A stretch of 64,000 bases of DNA from NCBI GenBank assembly GCA_025716855.1, contig JAIXMQ010000033.1:248001-312000 (forward strand), written 5' to 3'. This document shows positions 33,469 to 42,776 of the stretch, piece after piece. How positions within the stretch are numbered: the stretch's first letter is position 1; every line of letters starts with the position of its first letter. Below the pieces are notes generated by a model that was not told the DNA's origin, made no database searches, and saw nothing but the letters and a program-made list of their open reading frames with translations. The translations under genes and the position numbers were made by a program. This DNA comes from Pilaira anomala. Lineage: Eukaryota; Mucoromycota; Mucoromycetes; Mucorales; Mucoraceae.

Positions 33469-34342
33469 ATGTTAAAATCTTTATTTGTTCTTGTTACAGT
33501 AGTATGTGGTCTAAGTGTTGCTGTTCAGTTAGACTATGATAAGCGCGGAGAACTTTCGAAATATCAGGCTCCATTCAAAACCCCTTTAGGAGTAGAATGG
33601 GAAGGTAATATACTACTATAAACTATAGTATATTTTGTCATTTAAAGTAAAAGAGAATTCTTGTTTCAATAGGACCAACTATAAAGATTTCCAAAAAGTT
33701 TTTATCTACTAAGAAGGTTCCATTTATTGAACATTCTGGTAACTACGAAAAATAAAAAGATAATTATCTTTCGAAACTAAAAAAAAAAAAAATTAGGAGA
33801 TACACCTTGGCTGGGAATGAATTTCGATTATCAGTATGTCAAACCTGTTTTTGATATCTTAAATTCGACAGAAGTTCCTTTGATCAACAGAGGCGAATCA
33901 CATGTTACTGTCATTTCCCCACCTGAATTTTCTGTGCTTGCTACTGCTGGTGTCACAATTGATCAAATCAATACAATTGCTCTTGATATGAAGATTCAGT
34001 CTAGTAAAATTAAAATTGTTTGTCTTGGAAAGGAAGATGTTATCATTGATGATGTGAACAAGATTATTTATCAACTTATTGTCAAGGCACCACATCTCGT
34101 TAAAATTCGTACCAGAATATTTCAATTATACATCGAAAAAGGCGGTAACAGCGCTCTTTTTGATCCTAAAGTAAGTAGAGTTTTTATAGATTATGTTTGT
34201 TCTGTGTATTAATTTTACTCAATTACTATAGTCTTTCTGGCCTCATAGTACAGTTGGATTTAGTTCTGGAGACGTCTTTCTTGAACAAGGCGTTTATAAA
34301 GCTTCAAATGTTTGTTACAGTCCTATATCATTAAAGAAATAA
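33469..34342 (+). CDS. Secreted 2H-phosphoesterase-like protein
   Basis: Four exons: 33469-33604, 33673-33738, 33797-34170, 34232-34342; 228 aa. Residues 1-19 form a signal peptide (MLKSLFVLVTVVCGLSVAV). Two HxT motifs, H103-V-T105 (GESHVTVISPPEF) and H197-S-T199 (WPHSTVGFSSGDV), are separated by about 92 residues, with hydrophobic strands before each. This is the signature of the 2H superfamily (ligT/cyclic phosphodiesterase fold), in which the two His/Thr pairs act on 2',3'-cyclic phosphates or RNA ends. No membrane anchor or other domain is seen. The combination with secretion suggests an extracellular or ER role. Substrate and activity are inferred from motifs only. Confidence 0.7.
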
Positions 34343-34781
34343 AGTCTTACTGATCAATATATATATAAAATTGTTTACCTGAAAGATGATAAGTTTTAAC
34401 AGTGTACAAGATACATTACCCTTTGTAGATTTACATTGATCAATTGATTTTATATTCTGCATCCAATTGATCATCAGATACTATCAGTTGTAGAGAGGCT
34501 ATATGTTTTAAGGTGTAACGACCCCCCTTCTTTATCCGTGACGTGAAAAAACGAGTGCGTCGCACTTTTGAACTTTTTTTTTTTTTTTTTTTTTTTTTCA
34601 TTTTACATTCTAATAAAACCGCGACGCGACTGATTTTTTTTTCTTTCCTTTCTCTCTCTTTTTTTTCTTTTCTTTTCACTCTATATCACCTTGTTATAAC
34701 TTATTGGATATAATTCCGTAAGCAAAAGAAGAAGAAACAAACAATAAGGATAATCTACTAGAAGAAAAAAGAAAAGGAAAA
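34343..34781. other. Intergenic upstream of RNR1
   Basis: About 440 bp with a 24-nt T run near 34575, and GACGCGAC- and GTGCGTCGCAC-like elements close by at 34553-34565 and 34620-34630. ACGCG-type cores are typical of fungal G1/S (MBF) promoters: GCGACGCGAC at 34620-34630 contains ACGCG. This fits cell-cycle control of RNR1 but is only a suggestion. Confidence 0.4.
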
Positions 34782-37449
34782 ATGATGTTTGTAGTAAAAA
34801 GAGGTAAGTCATAAGAATAATGAAAATGAAAAAAAAAGTTGAATCGATTTTTAATCAATTGATAACATAGATGGTCGTAAGGAACGAGTGTTGTTTGATA
34901 AAATTACATCACGTATCTCTAAATTATGCTATGGATTAAACGAAGAGTTTGTGAGCGCAACAGATATTTCACAAAAGGTAGTTTCCGGTGTATATGAAGG
35001 TATCACTACAATCGAATTAGATAATCTTGCAGCAGAAACAGCTGCTTACATGACGACCAGTCACCCTGACTTTGCAGTTTTGGCTGCACGTATTGTTATT
35101 TCCAATTTACAAAAGGAAACCGATGATAAATTCAGTACGGTTGTCAATAAGCTTTATCACCACGAACATCCTAAACTGAAGCAGCCTAACCCGCTTGTGT
35201 CTAAATCACTTTATGAAACCGTCATGGCTAATAAAGAACTTATTGATGCAAAAATCGTCAGTGACAGAGATTATGATTTCAATTTCTTTGGTTTCAAGAC
35301 GTTAGAACGTAGTTATCTCTTCAAGATTGATGGTAGAATTGTGGAACGTCCTCAATACATGATTATGCGTGTTGCAATTGGTATCCATGGTGATGATTTA
35401 GAAGGTGCATTCAAAACGTATGACCTCATGTCATCTAAATATTTCACTCATGCTACACCTACTTTATTTAATGCTGGTACACCTAAACCTCAATTATCTA
35501 GTTGTTTCTTGGTACAAATGCGTGAAGATAGTATTGAAGGTATCTATGATACACTTAGTACGTGTGCTCGTATATCAAAAGCAGCAGGCGGTGTTGGTGT
35601 TGCATTCCAAAAGGTTCGTGCGTCTGGTTCTTATATTGCAGGTACAAATGGACATTCAAATGGTATTATACCTATGTTACGAGTATTTAATGATACAGCT
35701 CGTTTCGTGACTCAAGGTGGTGGAAAGCGTAACGGTAACTTTGCCATGTACCTTGAGCCTTGGCACGTTGATGTATTTGATTTCTTGGAATTAAGAAAGA
35801 ATAATGGTGTAGAGGAAATGCGCGCCCGTGATTTATTTTTGGGTCTTTGGGTACCTGATCTTTTTATGCAACGTGTAGAGGAAAATGGTACTTGGTCTTT
35901 ATTCTGTCCTAATGAAGCACCTGGTTTAAATGATAGTTATGGAGATAAATTCAATGCGCTTTATACGAAATATGAACAAGAAGGTAAAGCTAGAAGAACA
36001 ATTGACGCACAAAAGCTTTGGTTTGCTATTATGGAAGCTCAAATTGAAACTGGTATGCCATACATGTTGTATAAAGGTAAATTAAAAAAAAACAATTTTT
36101 TTTACGTGACTACTAATACTATTGATTAAAGATGCTTGTAACGAAAAGTCCAATCAAAAGAATTTAGGAACCATCACTTCATCCAACTTGTGTACTGGTA
36201 TGTTACTATGACATAGAATGGATTGATTACTTTACTTATAAATTACTTATAAATTACTTATAAATTACTTAGAAATCATTGAATTTACTTCACCTGATGA
36301 AGTAGCTGTTTGTAATTTGGCTTCTCTCGCTTTACCCAAGTTTGTAAATGTCGAAACACAAACGTTTGATTTTGATAAACTTCATGAGGTTGCAAAAGTT
36401 GTTACACGCAACTTGAATAAGGTAATTGATGTCAATTATTATCCCGTTGAAGAAGCACGTAACAGTAATATGCGTCATCGTCCTATTGGTCTTGGTGTTC
36501 AAGGTCTTGCAGATGCTTTCATCTTGATGGGATATCCATTTGATTCTACTGAAGCAGCTCAATTAAACAAGGATATTTTTGAAGCCATTTACTTTGCCGC
36601 ATTAACTGCCTCTTGTGAAATTGCAAAAGAGGTAGGTCCTTATGAAACGTATGCTGGTTCTCCTGTAAGTCAAGGTATTCTTCAACATGATATGTGGAAA
36701 GTAGAAGGATCTGATCGATTTGATTGGGCCACATTAAGATTGAATATCAAGAAATATGGTGTTCGTAATTCACTCTTATTAGCACCAATGCCTACTGCTA
36801 GTACTAGTCAAATCTTGGGTAATAATGAATGTTTTGAACCTTACACTAGTAATATTTATACCCGTCGTGTACAAAGTGGCGAATTCCAAGTTGTAAATCA
36901 ACACTTGTTGAATGATCTTGTTAAGCTTGGTCTATGGAACGACAATGTTAAAAACATGATGATTGCTCATGGTGGTAGCATCCAAGAAATTCCTAATATT
37001 CCTGATGATTTAAAGAAACTTTACAAAACCGTTTGGGAAATCTCTCAAAGAACAATTATAGATATGGCTGCTGATAGAGCTGCTTTTATCGATCAATCCC
37101 AATCTATGAACTTGTTCTCTGCTGAGCCAAATTATGGTAAATTAACTTCAATGCATTTCTATGCTTGGAAAAAGGGTTTAAAAACTGGCATGTACTACTT
37201 GAGATCCAGACCCGCTGTTGATGCAATCAAGGTAAAAAAAAAAGAGAAATAATTTGATATTCCCTTTATAGATGTATATTAAATTCTATCTCACTTCTCT
37301 AGTTTACTGTGGATCAATTGGCACTCAAACAAATGGCATTAACAGAAAGTGTAACTGAAATCAGTATTGATGCAGCAGAACAAAAAAGATTAGCACAATT
37401 ACAATGTTCTATAGATAATCAAGATGCTTGTCTTATGTGTAGCGGATAG
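34782..37449 (+). CDS. RNR1: Ribonucleoside-diphosphate reductase large subunit
   Basis: Five exons: 34782-34803 (22 nt), 34871-36076, 36132-36197, 36273-37231, 37303-37449; 799 aa, close to the human R1 length. The N-terminal ATP-cone starts FVVKRDGRKERV. Redox and active-site residues are all present: C219 (LSSCFLV), N428/C430/E432 (NLCTEI), C445 ([10 protein letters not shown]), the tyrosine pair in GMYYLRSRP, and a C-terminal CLMC thiol pair for thioredoxin re-reduction. The enzyme reduces ribonucleotides to deoxyribonucleotides together with the R2 subunit in the cytosol. Intron 3 contains an 11-bp tandem repeat next to its acceptor. A G1/S-type ACGCG motif lies about 155 bp upstream. 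Confidence 0.98.
36231..36272 (+). repeat. 11-bp tandem repeat in RNR1 intron 3
   Basis: Nearly four copies of AATTACTTATA in a row. The last copy ends in TTAG and supplies the splice acceptor. Confidence 0.85.
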
Positions 37450-37668
37450 ATTATCTTGGTTTTTTTCATATCCTTCTTTTTGACATAATCCTTTACATTT
37501 AATTATAAAATCACACTATACACATCACACAACAACAACAACAACAACAACAAAAACTTTCATATATACACAAACACACACACATCAATTCTTTTTATAT
37601 TAAAAAAATAAAAAGCTACAAATCATGCAAAAAAATAAAATTACACATGCTATTTTTTTTTAACGATT

Positions 37669-38976
37669 TTAAAATTCAGTCAATCCTTCCAGGGCCAATG
37701 CTTCCAAGGTTCGACTGATAGGTTCAGTGGTAAATCTTGCGCCGTCAGCACCATATTCATCGCCATTATCTAATACATCATCATCTTCAGCATAGAATCG
37801 ATTGCCTGAAACATTGCCTACAGCGCGGTTCATATATTCTACTTGATCTAAACCATCCATCATAACACCATCTACATCCACATCCACATCAACTAAATAA
37901 GGATCTTTTGCATTATCTGAATCATTCTTGTGTTTATCAGACGCGACATGTGTTGAAGATGTATTCATAGTAAACACTTCATCATCTGTTCTAGGCGTTG
38001 AGAGCATTTGAGGTGTATTATTCGCATTTGTACCTGTGCTTGTTGCAGATGTATTATTAGTACTGTTATTATTACCATTTGTACCAATACTTGGACTTGA
38101 TCTATGTCTCGGTGAATTCGGATCAAATAAATTATCCAAAAGATCTAATTTATAATATGTTTAAAATACGAATAGCCAGAATACATTCTTCCCTTACCAT
38201 TCTTTCGTTTTTTATAATAATCTTCCTTTTCTTTTTCCTTCTTTTCTTTTAAATCCTTTAATTCTCGCTCTTCTTCAGTCATCATTTCCGGGTTCAAAAA
38301 CTTTAGCCTCAGTGTTGCATGCTTTCTGAAGCTGATTTGTCCTCCCCATAACCATAAAGGAAGCGTCATTGGAATAGTGACATCAAAATTCTTGAAATTT
38401 TCTATAAATTCAAACTCTTCACTGGTCACTACACTTGAATGCAAGTTACGCGCAAATTCACTCATGGCACTTGAATTACTCCACATTTGTAACTTGCGTA
38501 AACAAGCTACAACCAATCCAGTAACGTCAGCGCCATCCAAGCAATGTAAATATAAGGGATGATTATTAGGATCTATCATGAGCTTTTATACGTTGGTTAA
38601 AACGACTTTTGCTCTTTAGTCTTTTTTAAAAAACATACTTCTAAGGCCATGAGCGTCTTGTTATAAGTGAGAGGAATATTGTCTTCTTTCATTTTATCTA
38701 CAGTTAGGTGAAGTACTTTAATATTATTTTGTTCACAGAATTGTTGCATTTCTGGCATAATTTTATCGGGAATCAACGAGAGTATTGTCTTTAATCTCAA
38801 TCTATTACGTTGCTTAAGAAAATTGATCCATATGTTTAGGTGCCATTCTTTTTTTTTTATTTTTACCTCTTTAAAAATCGAATGTTACGTGGTTTAGGGT
38901 AACCACCTCGAAATAAGTTTTCTTCGACGATGGTAAAACGAAATGGAGGTATTAAATTGGGTAATTGTACAGACAT
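37669..38976 (-). CDS. Oca/Siw14-family phosphatase-like protein lacking catalytic Arg
   Basis: Four exons: 38976-38867, 38801-38639, 38582-38198, 38144-37669; 377 aa. The N-terminus has the plant-and-fungal atypical dual-specificity phosphatase pattern: LFRGGYPKPRNIRFLKRLRL then KTILSLIPD. The P-loop reads HCLDGADVTGLVVACLRK, where the active enzymes have HCxxGxxRTG, so the Cys is kept but the phosphate-binding Arg is Val. That resembles the degenerate Oca4/Oca6 branch and argues for a non-catalytic or altered activity. A charged helical stretch (EEERELKDLKEKKEKEKEDY) and a long low-complexity Ser/Asn/Asp tail follow, so the protein is larger than typical Siw14. It is convergent with RNR1, 219 bp between stops. 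Confidence 0.8.
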
Positions 38977-39057
38977 GGTTGTAAATAGTAAAAAAAAAAA
39001 AAAAAAAAAAAAAAAAGATTTGAAAAAACTGGAATTTATTATGTATTTTTCACGGGA

Positions 39058-40508
39058 TTAGAAATTGAGATATTGCTTATGTGTAGCATTGTAACTGTCT
39101 AATGCATCCCAGAATTGGGAAACAGCCGCTTTATCCATATGTCTCTTGTGTCTATGAATCTACAAAAAGAAAAAGGCACATTCAGTTTTTATAGATATTC
39201 TAAAGCATATAAGAATATCAAGCTTACATTGATTTCAGATACTGCCCAGTCTGATGCAGGTGGTGTCATCTTATCACTACTCCATTTAGGATAAAATCCT
39301 TTAACATTACTAAATAACTCAACAGGCTTCTCCCACTTCCAACCCTTAAATTGCCATAATTGACCTGCAACAAACACACAGCAAACGCGATCCCAATCAC
39401 TTTGCTTGAACTGAGCAACTGAATCGACAACATGGTAGGGTACTGTTTGTCCATTAGGCTTTTTGCGTTCCACTGTAACTCTTTCGGGTTTCTTTTTTCC
39501 TTCATCTCTTAAAGCTTGTGAATCTTCATATCTAAGTAAAAAAAAAGGAGGGGGGAACTATAAGCATCATTTGATATTTTCTATTCTCTCTTTCAACTTT
39601 TTTTACTTTTGGTCTTCCAAGAATTGTTTGATATTGTAAAGTGTAAATTTAGCAGTAGGTGCAGCGGGCACGATGATGAGAGGGATCTTGTCTTTGCTGG
39701 ATAACTTTTGGCTTTTCACTGCAGCCGCAGATTTATTACTTGTCACAGCAGCCAATTTATGGCCAGAGGTTGAAGCTAAACAAGAAAATAAATTGAGAAA
39801 AACAAAAAGATAAAAACGAACAAGTTGTGTGTACCTCCAGGTTTTTGAGCATGAGCTGAGCGAGTATTTGGAATTTCTTTTTTTAATACAAGTTGTTGTG
39901 CCAAATTGATGGCATGTGTAAAGTTTTTGTTTCCTCTTAATACCGAAGATCGTGTTACGATTTCACGTTCACGTACAATAACTTGCTTTACAATGGCAAT
40001 AGAATCGTCAGATTTAATTGGTGTTACTTTTGGCTTTTTGGTTGAAGTTTCAGTAGATGTCACATCATCTCGAGCACGTTTTTCTATTTCAGAGAAATAA
40101 ATAAAACAACTTTCTATAGAAAAGAAGAAAGGGGAACTTACCAGCTGCAGTGGTTTGAGAAACGTTGGGTGATTGATCTACTTTTCCAGTAAGGTAATCC
40201 AAAATTTTTCTTCTATCAACAATCGAAACATGTTCAATTTGACGAGTACGACATTCTTTGAAATAAGCAGAGTTATCTAATTGTGCGTTTTGCACCAAGA
40301 ATATCAAGGTCTCTAAAGTATATGTTTCACTATCGGATGCTGTTGTCTTTTTGAAGTTGGTAGGTGTGTCGCGTGGAAAGATCGCTTCATCGTTGAACTT
40401 GATACTTTTGGCATCTGAAATATTCGTTACAGGTTCATTGGCCGCATTCAATAGTATAACAGGCTTATTACTGATGGTCGATTCACGAAGAAGTGATAAA
40501 GAGTCCAT
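39058..40508 (-). CDS. CDC73: Paf1-complex subunit Cdc73 (parafibromin)
   Basis: Five exons: 40508-40142, 40083-39835, 39775-39607, 39531-39228, 39159-39058; 396 aa, essentially the yeast length (393). The N-terminus begins MDSLSLLRE and contains the conserved region around RRKILDYLTGK. The C-terminal Ras-like Cdc73 domain includes PLIIVPAAPTAKFTLYNIKQ, FLEDQKYEDSQALRDEGKKK, DWDRVCCVFVAGQLWQFKGW and a final SQFWDALD. As part of the Paf1 complex it travels with RNA polymerase II and promotes H2B ubiquitination and H3K4/K36 methylation. It is divergent from TAP42 with a 329-bp shared promoter. Confidence 0.96.
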
Positions 40509-40837
40509 ATTGAATTATTTTAAATAAGGAAGAAGAACAGATATAAAATAAAAAAATAAAACCCAAAATGATTTGCTTTTCAAAAGCGTGACGTGATTGC
40601 TGATGAGCTTTATCAAAAGTAAGATCTGCTTTGGTTGATTTATGTACAAAGCAAAGAAAAAATATTTCTATTAGAAGCAGATACGGGTTATTATTCGTAG
40701 CATTTGATCCATAAAATGTTCATCTTTATCACTTGGTAAGTATTTTCGTTGGTACGCCCTAATACAATTTAGAATGGACAAAAGATTTTTGAGATTTTTG
40801 ACCCCGCTTTTACCTTTCTTTTCCTTTATTTAACAAA
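40509..40837. promoter_or_regulatory. Divergent promoter CDC73 / TAP42
   Basis: This 329-bp region between two divergent start codons must serve both genes. No specific motif could be assigned. Confidence 0.55.
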
Positions 40838-42031
40838 ATGAGTTCTTTGGACGGATTATCATTAGGACAACTGTTTAGTACAGGTCAAGCCATCTTGACA
40901 GAGTTGGAAGAAACTTCTTTATCGAGCATCGATCCCGAATACCAAGCAAAAGTATCTGATGCAATTCAACGCCTCACGCGTGCCGATGCACTTGTTTCTC
41001 AACTTAACATCTTTAGTGAGAATGAAATCATTGACGATATTAATACAAATGACTTGAAGTTTTTGTTAATCACTGCTTATCTTGGCGATTTGACTCTTAA
41101 AATATCCGGAAAAGATATTGATCGTAGCAAAATACTTGAAAAGTCAAGGGTAAATATATATATATATACACATAAATGCATATTTGATCTTATTACCGAC
41201 ACAATTTTTATTAGGAATATATTTCTCGATTCACAAGTACCTGCCAAGATCACGGTTTAGTTAAAAAGGAAGATATACTTCTTATTCAACAATTAAGTTA
41301 TAATAAAGGGAAGGCACCCTCTGTTCCAGCTTCACAACAACGTGATCAAAAGATTGCACGATTTAAGCGTGAAAGAGCTATCAAGGAACAGATCAAACAA
41401 TTACGTACACAATTAGACAATGTAACAGGTAAAAAAGATGACGAGGATCGTGACGTAGAGGAAATAGAACGTGAATGGGTTGAGTCCCTGATTGAATTAG
41501 AGTTATTACGTGCACTTGAAAATTGGCATGCTATCGAACAAGAATTTGTGATGGTAAAAGAAATGGAAGTCATGCGTGAAATGATGGAAAAGACAGGTAG
41601 AACAACTGCTGTCGATAATAGAGAACCTGTTTTAAATAGACCTACGTGGGGTAAGGATAAACCCATGTTGAGTAAAGAAGGTAGACCATTACAACCTTTT
41701 GTGATTATGAATAAAAGAGAACAATTAAAGGGTCAAGTGTTTGGATATGGTCATAATTTACCTACAATGTCTATTGATGAATATCTCGAACAAGAAATGG
41801 CCAGAGGAAATATTATTGAAGGAGGGTAAGTGATAAAAACAAATTACGATACGTATATTATTCTTAAATATATATATATATATATATAACAGTGGAGAGC
41901 AACCTGAAAAACCACCAATTGATGACAATGATTACGAGGCTTTGGATGCCGAAACAATGAAAAAGAGAGACTGGGATGAATTTGTTGATGCTAACCCAAG
42001 AGGCGCTGGTAATCGAGGAAATAAAGGATAA
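40838..42031 (+). CDS. TAP42: Tap42/alpha4 PP2A-associated regulator
   Basis: Three exons: 40838-41149, 41215-41825, 41893-42031; 353 aa. The N-terminal helical TPR-like domain (residues 1-230) contains the YLGDLTLKI and KAPSVPASQQRDQKIARFKR segments typical of Tap42/IGBP1. The C-terminal part has KPMLSKEGRPLQPFVI, YGHNLPTMSIDEYLEQEMAR and the acidic end AETMKKRDWDEF, as in other family members. It binds catalytic subunits of PP2A-type phosphatases and connects them to TORC1 signalling. Both introns are short, and the second contains a TA microsatellite. Confidence 0.96.
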
Positions 42032-42377
42032 TAAATGTGTTTTAATTCTACAATCAAATTCTCGAGTTATCTTTATTAAAAATGCAGTGATATTTTTGCT
42101 TTGCGGAATAATGTTTATTTATCAGGCCCTAAAACAGTGAGACACCAAAATAGTATTCTTTATTACATTATTGTATAAATGTATATTTTAAATAAATTCA
42201 GAAATAGTGTCTATACAATGAAAGGTTATACATTTATCTATTGTTTCTGTTTTTGTTTTGATTTTATTGTAAAGACTCAATTAACTGGCTTAAAAATGAA
42301 AACTAATATATATATGTATAATTCGCAACATTCTTCTTGGTCAAAATAAAATCCTATTTATCTTTATATCTTCTAAA

Positions 42378-42776
42378 ATGAAACTTATTAATCTGAAATA
42401 TTGGACTTCTATCTTAGTTATCCTATACGCTATGTCAGGAGTATGCACTGCTGCTCCTGCTGGATCAGTTTTATTTGAGGATGTTCCCAACGAATTGGAT
42501 TTGTGTGTAGAAAATATAAAAGCATACAGATTAAGCCTCATAAGCTTTCTATATAGTATGACTATCGATGACTGGAATATTACAAAAGACAAATTCGAAA
42601 CTTGCCGCTCAAAATGTCATCGTTGTTCCTTAAGAAACGCAGTTTATAGTATGAATTACATGGACACCCTCTCTGGAGACTTCCAAAGCAACCTTGCGAT
42701 TTTGCGAATGCAACAACATACCATTCTTCCTGACTTGAGTGACTGTAAATTCCATTGGGCTTCAAATGATATTTAG
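42378..42776 (+). CDS. Small secreted cysteine-containing protein
   Basis: A 132-aa intronless ORF. Residues 1-25 form a convincing signal peptide ending near CTAAPAG. The mature part has five cysteines (43, 76, 80, 83, 123), with a compact CRSKCHRC cluster, and one N-glycosylation sequon (NIT, about 67-69). There is no transmembrane segment. I do not recognise a family. Small size, secretion and clustered Cys make it a candidate effector-like or cell-surface protein; this is inference from composition. It starts 346 bp after TAP42 and faces a long gene desert. Confidence 0.6.
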   Translation: MKLINLKYWTSILVILYAMSGVCTAAPAGSVLFEDVPNELDLCVENIKAYRLSLISFLYSMTIDDWNITKDKFETCRSKCHRCSLRNAVYSMNYMDTLSGDFQSNLAILRMQQHTILPDLSDCKFHWASNDI

